Shown here one piece after another: positions 1 to 8,931 of a DNA stretch of 64,000 nucleotides. The DNA is taken from NCBI RefSeq assembly GCF_001854805.1, contig NZ_MBLO01000125.1, positions 131,614 through 195,613 on the forward strand. The letters run 5' to 3'. Below the pieces are notes generated by a model, which saw only the letters and a list, made by a program, of their open reading frames with translations, had not been told where the DNA came from and did no database searches. The translations under genes were made by a program, and so were the position numbers. The stretch comes from Pseudofrankia coriaricola. Its GTDB lineage: Bacteria; Actinomycetota; Actinomycetes; Frankiales; Frankiaceae. How positions within the stretch are numbered: position 1 is the first letter of the stretch; each line of letters starts with the position of its first letter.

Positions 1-1518
1 GCGTTGCTGGCGATGGTCGTGGTCGGCATGGGCGTGCTCACCGGCATGGGCCAGGCCGCCGCGGTCACCGTACTGTTCACCGTGCTCGCCGCGATCACCC
101 TGCTACCCGCGCTGCTGTCCATCCTCGGCCTACGCGTGCTGTCCAAGCGCCAGCGCCGCCGCCTGCTCGGCCAGGAGACAACCCCGGCAGCGACGCGCAG
201 GAAGCGGCCCCGCCGCACACCCGCCGGGCTCTGGGCGGCGCTCGTCACCCGATTCCCCCGACCGATGGCCACACTCGCGCTGATCGTGCTGGCCGCGCTC
301 GCGGTCCCGGTGCTCGCGATGCGCGTCGGCGAAGCCGACGCCAGCAGCGACCCAGCCCACTCGACCTCACGGCAGTACTACGAGCTGATCAGCCCCGCGT
401 TCGGCAAGGGCATCGACGCCACCCTCATCCTGGTCGCCGAGACCCCCGACGCCGGCTCCGCGCAGGCACTGAACACACTGGCCAAGAACCTGCCGTCGGT
501 GCCCGACATCGCCTCCGTCTCGGCCCCAATCCCCGCCCGCGACGGCGTGCAGGTCATCCAGGTCACGCCCTCCAGCAGCGCGGGAGCCAAAGCCACCGTC
601 AACCTGGTCGATCACCTACGCAACGACATCATCCCGACCGCCACGGCCGGCAGCCACCTCAAGGTCGACATCGGCGGCGAGACTGCAAGCAATATCGACA
701 TCGCGCACGCGCTGATGAGCAAGCTACCGCTCTACCTGGCGCTGGTCGCCCTGCTCGGCTTCCTGCTACTGGCACTCGCCTTCCGCAGCCTGCTGCTACC
801 CCTCGTCGGAGCCGTCAGCAACCTCGCGACGATCGCCGTGGCCCTCGGTGTCCTCACCGCGATCTTCCAGTGGGGCTGGGCCAGCAAACTGCTCAGCGTC
901 GGAGACGGCGCACCGATCTCCTACATCGTCCCAGTCATGATCGTCGGCGTCATGTTCGGCCTCTCCATGGACTACCAGGTCTTCCTCATCAGCCGCATGC
1001 ACGAAGAATGGACCCACACCCACGACAACACCCGCTCGATCCGCGTCGGCCTCACCGAGACCACCAAAGTCATCGCCACCGCGGCCGTCATCATGCTCTG
1101 CGTGTTCTCCTCATTCGGGTTCAGCGGCCAACGCGTCGTCTCCAGCATCGGCATCGGCCTGGCACTCGCCGTAGTCGTGGACGCCTTCGTCGTCCGCATG
1201 GTCCTCGTCCCAGCCCTCATGCGCATGATCGGCAACCGGGTATGGGCATACCCTCGATGGGCCGACCGCATCACCCCACGCCTCGCCGTCGAAGGACCGT
1301 CCCCCGACACGACGGGTACACGGCCCGTGAGTGTCCTTGTCGGAGCCGCCGAGGCGGAAACGCACGCGGATGTCCTTGTCGGAGCCGCTGAGGCGGATAC
1401 GCACGCGGATGTCCTTGTCGGAGCCGCCGAGGCGGAAACGCACGCGGATGTCCTTGTCGGGGCCGCGCACTACGCGTCGCCCGCTCCCGCGGGCCAGCAC
1501 TGGCAGAGGAACCGCTAA
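1..1518 (+). CDS. MMPL/RND-family transporter, C-terminal part (5' end outside window)
   Basis: The reading frame is open from the first base, so the true start lies upstream. The visible 505 residues are the second half of an MMPL-type RND transporter, a family that exports lipids or small hydrophobic molecules across the plasma membrane. A membrane helix near residues 85-105 is followed by an extracytoplasmic domain (about 110-235). A five-helix block then carries the family signature GLSMDYQVFLISR (about 320-332), with the conserved Asp in the transmembrane segment. The last 60 residues are not family-like: they are made by an in-frame tandem repeat. The substrate cannot be told from the sequence. 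Confidence 0.9.
   Translation, partial: ALLAMVVVGMGVLTGMGQAAAVTVLFTVLAAITLLPALLSILGLRVLSKRQRRRLLGQETTPAATRRKRPRRTPAGLWAALVTRFPRPMATLALIVLAALAVPVLAMRVGEADASSDPAHSTSRQYYELISPAFGKGIDATLILVAETPDAGSAQALNTLAKNLPSVPDIASVSAPIPARDGVQVIQVTPSSSAGAKATVNLVDHLRNDIIPTATAGSHLKVDIGGETASNIDIAHALMSKLPLYLALVALLGFLLLALAFRSLLLPLVGAVSNLATIAVALGVLTAIFQWGWASKLLSVGDGAPISYIVPVMIVGVMFGLSMDYQVFLISRMHEEWTHTHDNTRSIRVGLTETTKVIATAAVIMLCVFSSFGFSGQRVVSSIGIGLALAVVVDAFVVRMVLVPALMRMIGNRVWAYPRWADRITPRLAVEGPSPDTTGTRPVSVLVGAAEAETHADVLVGAAEADTHADVLVGAAEAETHADVLVGAAHYASPAPAGQHWQRNR
1333..1466 (+). repeat. 39-bp in-frame tandem repeat at the MMPL C-terminus
   Basis: Three full 39-bp units start at 1333, 1372 and 1411, and a partial fourth starts at 1450. 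Each encodes 13 residues (VLVGAAEAETHAD, with minor variants). Because the unit is a multiple of three, copy number can change without breaking the frame. The repeat adds a hydrophilic tail to the transporter. Confidence 0.9.
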
Positions 1519-1739
1519 CGATCAACCGATCGCCTGCCGGGACAACCGGCGACACCGACACCACCGGGTGGCGACGCCTGCTCAGTGAGAGCCGGCGTCC
1601 CACCCGGTGGACGTTGTGGTCACGGTCCGCGCATCCTCGCACTGGCGACGATGACGGCGCCCCGCCACTGTCGCCCTCACCGATCGAGCCGGGCAGCGGG
1701 AACGGCACCGGGACGAACACGAAAGGCCTGGGACCCGTC

Positions 1740-1910
1740 GCGACCTGACCGCGCACTCGCCGGCTCGGGCAGGCCGTCAGCCGGTCGCGGACGAGGATGA
1801 GCCGTCGGCCCCGCCGCGGTTGCGTAGGTCGGTGAAGACCTGTCGCCAGTGTTTGGCGCGCCGTCGCCGCCGGTGCTGGCCCACTGGCTGAGCACGTCGG
1901 TTCGCTGGCG
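1740..1910 (-). pseudogene. decayed IS256-type (Mutator) transposase fragment
   Basis: On the minus strand a short stretch reads HWRQVFTDLRNRG. The next reading frame continues LILVRDRLTACP, and the preceding frame ends in STGGDGA. Placed end to end these resemble the core of IS256-family transposases (…GAKxWLxVLTDLKNRGVxDVLIVxCDGLxGLP…). The match is spread over three frames, so at least two frameshifts have occurred, and no inverted repeats or full-length gene remain. The rest of 1519-2235 shows no gene I can support. This is recognised from memory of the family, so confidence is limited. Confidence 0.4.
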
Positions 1911-2235
1911 CCGCCGAGGCGCAAGTCCGCGAGTTATTGATCTGTGGTCTTTGGGTCGGCCGTGACGTTCCGTGATCGGATTTCGGGTGGCTTGTCTCCG
2001 GCTGCGGGATGTGCCCGACGGTGTGTACCGCGCTCGTGGTAGCGGGGAATGTCAGCGGGCGGATGACGACGGAAAGGCCCCACTGGGACATGATCGTCAG
2101 GTACGCAAAGGACGGATATCGAGACCGGGGCCCGTCCACCGATCTTCGGTCGGATGTCTGTGACCGGTTCTTACCGCCACACCTTTGAGGAGGTCCTCCT
2201 CGGCCGGGTGGCGGACGACACGAAAGGGAAAAGCC

Positions 2236-2676
2236 ATGTACCGGCGACTTACTCTGATAGCCGCGGCCGTCGGGGTCGCGGCGTTGGCCGCCTGCGGCCC
2301 GGTAGACAACGCGGCCGACACGTCGGCCCCGATGGACAACGCGGCCGACACGTCGGTGGTGAGTACGTCGCCCGGGGCTGCCGCGGCGGGGGTGCCAGCA
2401 AGCCCGACGGCCGGGATCAGCAGTGACAGCGACGGCGACGGCGCCGGCAGGTATGTGAGAGCGTTTCACCGGGAGTTCCCCGACCTCGCCAGCGGCAAGA
2501 CAGACGCGCAAATCCTGAGCGACGGCCGGGCGGACTGCTCGGACATGGCCACCAGCCGGAAGGTCGCCACCCCTTCGATGGCGCAGCGTTACGGACTGGG
2601 CAACTCGACAATCGACCAGGCCGTTCTCAACAACATTGGACTGCTGGCCATGTTCACCATCTGCCCGGCCCGCTGA
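2236..2676 (+). CDS. small secreted lipoprotein (DUF732-like)
   Basis: The ATG at 2236 follows a GGGAA ribosome site, and the protein begins with a classical lipoprotein signal: positive MYRR, a hydrophobic stretch, and the lipobox LAAC. The mature protein would therefore be tethered to the outer face of the membrane. A low-complexity spacer contains a 22-bp direct repeat encoding DNAADTS twice. The C-terminal 75 residues, with two spaced cysteines and a conserved-looking YGLGNSTIDQAVL segment, resemble the DUF732 domain of actinobacterial secreted proteins. An upstream in-frame ATG (2185) would add 17 basic residues and spoil the signal peptide, so it is not used. Function unknown. Confidence 0.7.
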   Translation: MYRRLTLIAAAVGVAALAACGPVDNAADTSAPMDNAADTSVVSTSPGAAAAGVPASPTAGISSDSDGDGAGRYVRAFHREFPDLASGKTDAQILSDGRADCSDMATSRKVATPSMAQRYGLGNSTIDQAVLNNIGLLAMFTICPAR

Positions 2677-3048
2677 CGCCCGCCCCGACTCGGGGCCCCG
2701 CCAACGTCGGGAGCGCCACCACCCAGCCTCGCCGGAACGAGCAACGCCGGTGCGGGCAGCCACACCAACGTTTCGGAAGCGCATTCGCTCGCACCGAAAC
2801 CGCTACCCCGCCCCCGTTCGCTCGAAAGGCAAAGATGATGAGATCGTTCCTGTCGTTCCTCTGGTCGGGTGTCCTCTGGCTGGTGTTCACAAACGCCCAG
2901 GTCAGCGCCTCCCCCTTCTACCGGGCATCCCGCCGGGGGCACGGGCTGGGCGATCCTGCTCACCGACCTCCGGTCGGGCTCGCCACGGCCGCGACATCGC
3001 ATGGGGACGATCCCCAGCTCCCCGATGTCGGGGCCTGGAATGGGCCCC

Positions 3049-4425
3049 TCAGCGTGGTAGGACGGTGGGGTTGAGGATTCCTGCTGGGTCGAACGCGGTG
3101 CGGATGCGGGCGAAGATCGCCCGTTCGGAGGCTGTGCGGGAGAGTGGCAGCCAGGCGGCCTTCAGCGCGCCGATGCCGTGCTCCGCCGAGATCGAGCCGT
3201 CCAGGTCAGCCACGAAGGCGAAGACCGCGTCCTGGTGACGGCCATCCGCCTCGGCGACCGGGGCGATGTTGATGTGCACGTTCCCGTCCGCGACATGGCC
3301 GAACGTGATGACCCGCGCTCCAGGGTCCACGGCGGCCACCACGTCGTCGACGCGCGTGGCCAGCTCCACCCAGCGGGCGGCGGGGACCGAGACGTCGAGT
3401 TTGAGGGGCGGCGCCAGGAGGCCCGCCAATTCGGGATGCCGCTCCCGGTACGCCCAGAGGCGGGCACGGTCGGCCGCGCCGCTGGCGACGGCGGCTGGCA
3501 GATCGCCGGCTAGCTCGGCGAGAGCCTCCATCGCGCCGGCCCCGCATGCCTCAAGCAGGAGGTAGGCCTCGGCGGGCACGCTCAGTGGCGGCGTCAGGTC
3601 GGTGTGCCGTAGCAGGATGTCGAGCCCCGTACTGGTGAAGAACTCCGCCGAGACCAGCCCGGGGATCTCCCGGACCGCCCTGGCCGCCAGGCTGTGCAGG
3701 TCCGCCAGCCCCGGCAGGCCCAGGAGCGCGACGACCGGGTCGCGCATGCGCGGCACCAGTCGCAGGCGCGCCTTCGTGACGACCGCCAGGGTGCCCTCCG
3801 AACCCGCCAGCAGGCTCGGGTAGTCGTAGCCCGTGTTGTCCTTGACCAGTCCCGACAGGTGCGACAGGACGGTGCCGTCCGACAGGACCGCCTCGATACC
3901 GCGGATCTGCGCGCGCATGGGCCCGTTGCGCAGGACGCGCAGGCCGCCCGCGTTCGTGGCGATCGCGCCGCCCACGGTCGCGCTGTGGCGGCTGGCGATG
4001 ACCACCCCGAAGTCCAGGTCGGGATGCGCGTCCGCGAGCCGTTGCAGGGTCACACCGGCCTCGGCCGTCACCTGCATCCCGTCCCGGTCGACCGGGCCTA
4101 GACGGTCGAGGCGTCCCAGGCTCAGCACGAGCTCGCCGGAGCGCGGCACCCCGCCGCCGACAAGGCCGGTGTTGCCGCCTTGCGCCACGACGGGCATGCC
4201 CGTCGTGGCACACAGCGCGAGCACCGCGGCGACCTGAGCGGTATCCCGTGGCCGGACGACGGCGGGGGTGAAACCGCGGTACCGGCCGGTCCAGTCGATC
4301 GCGTACCCGGCGGTCCGCGAGTCCGTCAGCACGTGCTCTCCGCCGACCACGTCGACCAGGGACCGGCGAAGGGCCGCCGGGAGCCCTCGACCCGAACGCG
4401 ACCCGTCGGCGGGTGGCAACGCCAT
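3049..4425 (-). CDS. FAD-linked oxidase, GlcD / D-lactate dehydrogenase type
   Basis: The protein has 458 residues and two domains. The N-terminal PCMH FAD-binding domain contains PVVAQGGNTGLVGGG and SATVGGAIATNAGG, which bind the FAD pyrophosphate. The C-terminal FAD-oxidase domain ends with GHVADGNVHINI, SAEHGIG and FDPAGILNP, the usual signatures of GlcD, D-2-hydroxyglutarate and D-lactate dehydrogenases. It most likely oxidises a D-2-hydroxy acid; the exact substrate is not visible. The ATG at 4425 is preceded by AAGGAG eight bases upstream, whereas the longer open frame has a non-family Arg-rich leader. It stands alone, with no obvious operon partner. Confidence 0.85.
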   Translation of the reverse strand: MALPPADGSRSGRGLPAALRRSLVDVVGGEHVLTDSRTAGYAIDWTGRYRGFTPAVVRPRDTAQVAAVLALCATTGMPVVAQGGNTGLVGGGVPRSGELVLSLGRLDRLGPVDRDGMQVTAEAGVTLQRLADAHPDLDFGVVIASRHSATVGGAIATNAGGLRVLRNGPMRAQIRGIEAVLSDGTVLSHLSGLVKDNTGYDYPSLLAGSEGTLAVVTKARLRLVPRMRDPVVALLGLPGLADLHSLAARAVREIPGLVSAEFFTSTGLDILLRHTDLTPPLSVPAEAYLLLEACGAGAMEALAELAGDLPAAVASGAADRARLWAYRERHPELAGLLAPPLKLDVSVPAARWVELATRVDDVVAAVDPGARVITFGHVADGNVHINIAPVAEADGRHQDAVFAFVADLDGSISAEHGIGALKAAWLPLSRTASERAIFARIRTAFDPAGILNPTVLPR

Positions 4426-5094
4426 CGCTCGCTCCTTGCCTGGGCTTGTCTGGAACCCACAGGGTCCCAGAGGCCAGAGGTAGAGCCGTGTCGCGGAACT
4501 CCGCGGCCGCCGCGGGACCGTTCGCTCCAGGGGCACGCGAACCCGTCTATCTGGAGTTCCCCTTCGATCGCCCGCATTTCGGGCATCCGGGCTTGGCCGG
4601 ACGTGTTGCTCCGCCAGGATCCGCACACCCCACCGCCGTTACTCACCGTGACACGCAGCCTCCGCCTACAACGCTATTGATCAGGCGCGGGTCGTCGGCA
4701 TTGATCCCGGAGTCAGCCGCGCGGGCCGGCCTGGCCAGCAAGATCCGGTAGTGTCTCCTAGACTGCGGACCTACCTGACGTCGGTTATGGGAAGGTAGAA
4801 ACTTGCACCGAGAACGCGTGCGCACGTCGCTTGCTCCGAGAGGTTGGCCGGGTTACGCCAACCCAGCGGGGCCAGCGTCAGACCGGACGCTTCCCGCGGC
4901 CAGGGAGCGGGGAGAAGCCCTGCCCGCGACGCGTTCAGAGCGGCAAACGGTCGAGCGGACGCCAGCACTCCCCGTCAGGGCACGGTCCATCTTTTCCCGG
5001 ACTAACGCGAGTCAAAATTACACCGGCCCGCGCCGTTTCCCGGTCACGAGAAGTGATCATTCCACGGCGCCGGCAATCAAGGTGGAGGTAGTCG
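4426..5094. other. 670-bp intergenic region between the FAD oxidase and murL
   Basis: No reading frame here looks coding. The stretch must contain the divergent promoters of the oxidase and of murL. It is less GC-rich than its surroundings near 4640-4800 and 4980-5060. A strong GGAGG ribosome site for murL sits at its right end. I see no riboswitch or RNA gene that I can support. Confidence 0.5.
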
Positions 5095-6462
5095 ATGAGT
5101 AGCCTGCCCACGGTTTCCCGCCAGACTGGAGTAGAGGGGCCGGCGCGCGGGGACCGGTTCGTCTACCAGGGGTTTGACATCGACGCCGGCACGGGTACCG
5201 TCAGCTGCAGGTACAGTACCGATACCGACGATTTCACAGAGGTATTCACATTCTCGCCGGACGGCGGCTGGGACAGGCCAGAAGTGCGGGCGGCGGCAAG
5301 AATACTGTTCCTGGCCGCCGGTGTCTCCTACTACAAGACGACGGCCGCGCGAGTCGTGGACCTTGGACCCGTCGGAATGTCCGAGGTCGAGGAGCGGTTT
5401 CTTCGAGCGTATTACTTCCACGGTCTAGGTGAGTATGCCTTCAAGAACCGGCTCGACCTGGGTGACATCGAGTTCAACGGTGATCTTCGCACCCCTCCCC
5501 CCAGCCGTTACCAGAGCGCGAGCCGCCGGCCGCTGATTCCCTTCGGCGGCGGAATCGACTCGATTGTCACGACGGAACTCATGGCACCGTACAGCACGGA
5601 CGCCGCCCTGTTCATCGCCAATCGACAGAACGACAGGTTCTCCGCGATCGAGGCTCCCGCCGCGGTGACCGGCCTGCCGATCGTCCGGGCGGAACGAGAG
5701 CTCGACCCGAAGGTCCTGGCGCCGACGAGCAAGACCGGCTATCTGAACGGCCACATCCCGGTGACCGGTGTTCTGTCGGCGGCGGCCGTGCTCGCGGCGG
5801 TTCTCGGTGGCCGCGACGCGGTCGTGATGTCGAACGAATGGTCGGCCTCGTCGCCGACGGTGATTCTCGACGGCACGCCAGTGAATCACCAGTGGTCGAA
5901 GTCGGCCGAGTTCGAGATACTCTTCCGCGAACTCGTGTCCGAGAGCCTGGGAGACGGGCTCCAGTACTTCTCACGGCTGCGCTCGTTCAGCGAGCTGAAA
6001 ATCGCCGAGATATTCTCCTCGCTCGAGCGTTATCACCACACCTTCAGAAGCTGCAACAGAGCCTTCGCTCTGAAGCCGCAGAACCGGTACGAGAAGTGGT
6101 GCGGCGAATGCGACAAATGCTGCTTCATAGATCTGATTCTGGCCCCGTTTATCGAGCCCGACGCGCTGCGCCAAGTATTTTCCGGCACAGAACCGCTTGA
6201 CCGCGTGGAACTCCTGGACCGGTTTCGAACGCTGGTCGGGACGATGCCGGACTCCAAGCCGTTCGAGTGCGTGGGCGACCAGCGGGAGTGCATTGCCGCG
6301 GTGAAGCTCGCCGTAAACGACCCGAGGCGGAAAGGGCAGCGCGTCCTGGAGGCCATCGACAACGAACTAGGGGAGCCGGCCGCCGGTGTCGACGAACTAC
6401 TCCGCCCGATCGGACGGAACTTTGTCCCAGACATATACGCGACCGCGATTGACGTGGTCTGA
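5095..6462 (+). CDS. murL: UDP-N-acetylmuramoyl-L-alanyl-L-glutamate epimerase
   Basis: MurL, described from Xanthomonas oryzae, uses ATP to invert the terminal L-Glu of UDP-MurNAc-L-Ala-L-Glu to D-Glu. This replaces the glutamate racemase route in peptidoglycan precursor synthesis. This 455-residue protein shows the features I associate with the family. An ATP-pyrophosphatase-like loop FGGGIDS lies at residues 150-156, NEWS at 247-250, and a cysteine cluster WCGECDKCC (C336, C339, C342, C343) near the C-terminus. The ATG at 5095 follows GGAGG with a seven-base gap. The next gene, overlapping its end, is the matching MurD2 ligase, which strongly supports the call. Codon use is less GC-extreme than in neighbouring genes, suggesting acquisition by transfer. 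Confidence 0.85.
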   Translation: MSSLPTVSRQTGVEGPARGDRFVYQGFDIDAGTGTVSCRYSTDTDDFTEVFTFSPDGGWDRPEVRAAARILFLAAGVSYYKTTAARVVDLGPVGMSEVEERFLRAYYFHGLGEYAFKNRLDLGDIEFNGDLRTPPPSRYQSASRRPLIPFGGGIDSIVTTELMAPYSTDAALFIANRQNDRFSAIEAPAAVTGLPIVRAERELDPKVLAPTSKTGYLNGHIPVTGVLSAAAVLAAVLGGRDAVVMSNEWSASSPTVILDGTPVNHQWSKSAEFEILFRELVSESLGDGLQYFSRLRSFSELKIAEIFSSLERYHHTFRSCNRAFALKPQNRYEKWCGECDKCCFIDLILAPFIEPDALRQVFSGTEPLDRVELLDRFRTLVGTMPDSKPFECVGDQRECIAAVKLAVNDPRRKGQRVLEAIDNELGEPAAGVDELLRPIGRNFVPDIYATAIDVV

Positions 6463-7756
6463 CCTCTCCGGCCGGCGAGTCGGTATCTGGGGATTTGGCA
6501 CGGAGGGCCGCGCGAGCGTCGCCCGCCTTCAGGCGATGGGAACCACCCCGGCGGTGATCGTTGATGACGGCGACGTCGAAGGTGGCGGCCTGCCGGTCAT
6601 GACATTCGACCGCGGCGGCCTGGAAGCCCTCGCGGACTGCGATGTCATCATCAAGACGCCCGGCGTCAGCCGCTACTCCACCAGGTTTCTCACCCTGGCG
6701 GACAAGGGGATCCCGATCGTCGGAGGTCTCGCTCTCTGGCTGGAAGGGCGCGATCTTTCCCGGGTGGTCTGCGTGACCGGCACGAAGGGCAAGAGCACGA
6801 CGACGGCCATAATCGGCCATATGCTGCGCGGGCTTGGAATATCCCCTTTCGTGGGAGGAAACTTCGGGCTACCGCCCTGGGATCCCAACGTCGACCACGA
6901 ACGCCATGACTGCTGGATCATCGAGACGTCGAGCTACCAGGCCACAGACGTGAGCGTTTCACCTCCGGTCGTCGCGGTCACCTCGCTCTCGCAGGACCAC
7001 ATCGACTGGCATGGAGGATCGCCGGAAAACTACTACAGAGACAAGCTGTCCGTCTGCCGGCAGCCGGGCGCGGACCTGACTGTCGCCAACGGCGATGACG
7101 AACTGATCCGGGATCGAAGCGAACTGCTGGGCCCCAGGGTCCTATGGGTCTCGTCGGCCGAGGCGTCACCTTCCTGGATCCACTCGATCAAGCTTCCCGG
7201 AAGCCACAACCAGATGAATGTCCTCATCGCGGCGGCCTGCGTCCGAGCGATGGGGGTGGCCGGCGCGGACCACGACGAGGTGCTTCAGGAGGCCCTTCGG
7301 GGATTCGAGGGCCTCGAGAGCCGCCTGAACACAATTGGCGAGGCTGGCGGCGTCACGTTCGTCGATGACAGCCTCTCGACGAATGTCCTTCCGACCATGG
7401 CGGCGCTCGACTCGTTTCCGGGTCGTCGCATAGCACTGATCGTCGGTGGCTACGACCGGCAGATCGACTATGCCCCTTTGGCGGTCGCGCTGCGTGACCG
7501 AAAGTATCCGACCAGCGTCCAGACGCTTCCGGACAGCGGTCCGCGCATCCGGGCGGCGATTGAGGCGGTCGACGGCACCCCACCCGTCACCGATCACGAC
7601 GATCTGCGGTCCGCGGTGCGCGCGGCCTTTGCCTGGGCGTCGCCGGACGGGATCGTGCTGCTGTCGCCAGCGGCACCGAGCTTCGGGCATTTCGCGAACT
7701 ACCGCGACCGGGCGACCGCATTTCGGCGGGCCTTTGACGAGTGCGCGCGACGCTGA
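6386..7756 (+). CDS. murD2: UDP-N-acetylmuramoyl-L-alanine--L-glutamate ligase (MurD2)
   Basis: This is a Mur ligase family protein. It has an N-terminal Rossmann-like UDP-binding domain (RVGIWGFGTEGRA), a central ATPase domain with P-loop GTKGKSTTT (residues 132-140), an SHNQMN segment, and a C-terminal domain with FVDDSLSTN and GGYDRQ. Ordinary MurD adds D-Glu; the MurD2 branch adds L-Glu, whose stereochemistry is then inverted by MurL, encoded just upstream. The GTG at 6386 has AGGGGAG ten bases ahead but overlaps murL by 77 bp. A TTG at 6449, just before the murL stop, would start nearer the Rossmann strand and is the alternative. The pair is translationally coupled either way. Confidence 0.82.
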   Translation: MSTNYSARSDGTLSQTYTRPRLTWSDLSGRRVGIWGFGTEGRASVARLQAMGTTPAVIVDDGDVEGGGLPVMTFDRGGLEALADCDVIIKTPGVSRYSTRFLTLADKGIPIVGGLALWLEGRDLSRVVCVTGTKGKSTTTAIIGHMLRGLGISPFVGGNFGLPPWDPNVDHERHDCWIIETSSYQATDVSVSPPVVAVTSLSQDHIDWHGGSPENYYRDKLSVCRQPGADLTVANGDDELIRDRSELLGPRVLWVSSAEASPSWIHSIKLPGSHNQMNVLIAAACVRAMGVAGADHDEVLQEALRGFEGLESRLNTIGEAGGVTFVDDSLSTNVLPTMAALDSFPGRRIALIVGGYDRQIDYAPLAVALRDRKYPTSVQTLPDSGPRIRAAIEAVDGTPPVTDHDDLRSAVRAAFAWASPDGIVLLSPAAPSFGHFANYRDRATAFRRAFDECARR

Positions 7757-8029
7757 CACCGCGGCGGCCAGCCCAACGCGGCGAGCGCCGCAAGGCGGCC
7801 GGCATCGTCCCGGTCCGCGCGTGGCCTGTTGAGTGGCGATCCGTGAACAGAATTGGCCGTCAGCGCGAGGACAGTCCGTCGAGGAAGACCAGGCGTGGTG
7901 GCGGGCCTTGTACGTAAGGCAGCTGGCGGGTCTGTAGGCAGGCTGGGCGCCGTCGTGCCAGTCGTGGCGGCCGTGGTCAGCGAAGGTGTCATCGCTCCGG
8001 CACCGCGTGGGCGTTACTACAGTGGGCGG

Positions 8030-8821
8030 ATGGGTCGGAATCCTGTGCTGCGACCATTCCTCTTCAGCGGCGACGACGTGACCGCCGTCATCACGACGAG
8101 GCACGGTGGAGTGAGTTCGGGGAGCTACGCGAGCCTCAACCTCGGGGACCGCGTCGGGGACGACCACGAGGCCGTGCTGGAGAACCGGCGACGGGTCGCC
8201 GACGCGCTCGGCGTGGACCGGTTGACCGTGCCCGACCAGCGGCACACAAACCGGGTGGCCGTTGTCGGCCCGGCGCTGGCCGGCCGCGGCCATGACGGTA
8301 CAGCGGACTCGGTCGCCGCGTTCCCCGCGACTGACGCGCTCATCACGGATCTGCCCGGCGCCGCGCTTGCGATCACGGCGGCCGACTGCGCTCCGGTGGT
8401 GCTGTTCGATCCCGGTCGGGGGGCGATCGGGGTGGCGCACAGCGGCCGCGGCGGCACCGTGCTCGGCGTGCTGCCGAAGACGATCGAGGCGATGACCGCG
8501 AGCTACGGCACAGCGCCCGGTGACCTGCTCGTCGGCATCGGTCCGGCGATCGGCGCCGCCAGCTACGAGATCGGAGACGCGCAGGCGGCGGAGGTCACGG
8601 CCGCGTTCGGTGACGCGGGCCTTCTCACGCCGACCCGCCCTGGCCACTGCACGCTCGACGTCGTCGGTGGCCTGCGCATCCAGCTCCGCGCCGCCGGCGT
8701 CAAGGACGCCAACATCCACGACATGGCCATCGACACCAGGACCTCGACGGACACCTTCTTCTCCGACCGAGCGACCCGCCCGTGCGGCCGCTTCATGGCC
8801 GTGGCGGCCCTCCCGGCCTGA
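8030..8821 (+). CDS. pgeF: PgeF / YfiH-family (laccase-domain) peptidoglycan editing enzyme
   Basis: The protein has 263 residues from the ATG at 8030; the longer open frame adds a 59-residue leader without family character. Family marks are TTRHGGVSSGSYASLNLG, ENRRRVADALG and GIGPAIGAASYEIG. The metal/catalytic triad appears intact: H72 (QRHTN), C120 (AADC) and H137 (AHSGRGG). PgeF of E. coli hydrolyses UDP-MurNAc-L-Ser made by mistake, so that L-Ala enters the stem peptide. Its position 270 bp after murD2 fits a precursor-editing role. The usual HAGWRG and QVHG loops are changed to HSGRGG and QRHT, so the substrate may differ. The name 'polyphenol oxidase' used for this family should not be taken literally. 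Confidence 0.8.
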   Translation: MGRNPVLRPFLFSGDDVTAVITTRHGGVSSGSYASLNLGDRVGDDHEAVLENRRRVADALGVDRLTVPDQRHTNRVAVVGPALAGRGHDGTADSVAAFPATDALITDLPGAALAITAADCAPVVLFDPGRGAIGVAHSGRGGTVLGVLPKTIEAMTASYGTAPGDLLVGIGPAIGAASYEIGDAQAAEVTAAFGDAGLLTPTRPGHCTLDVVGGLRIQLRAAGVKDANIHDMAIDTRTSTDTFFSDRATRPCGRFMAVAALPA

Positions 8822-8931
8822 CCTCGCCGGCCCGGTGCCCTTGCTCGCGCGGCATCTGCTTCGCTCCATCGCAAGGGCGACATCGCCCTCGAGACCTACT
8901 GGTCGGCCGAGAGGGGCACCAGTCGAACCGG

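Noticed and set aside
1777..2784. A 335-codon minus-strand frame across the lipoprotein gene.
   Set aside because: The product is Arg/Gly/Pro-rich without domains, and it is antisense to a gene with a clear lipoprotein signal. Only its last part matches the transposase relic.
2835..3074. A 79-residue plus-strand ORF with a hydrophobic, signal-like start (FLSFLWSGVLWLVF).
   Set aside because: Only the first 25 codons look plausible; the rest is composition noise and it runs into the FAD oxidase gene. The ribosome site is weak.
4680..5094. Possible riboswitch or structured leader upstream of murL.
   Set aside because: No conserved core of any riboswitch class I know could be recognised.
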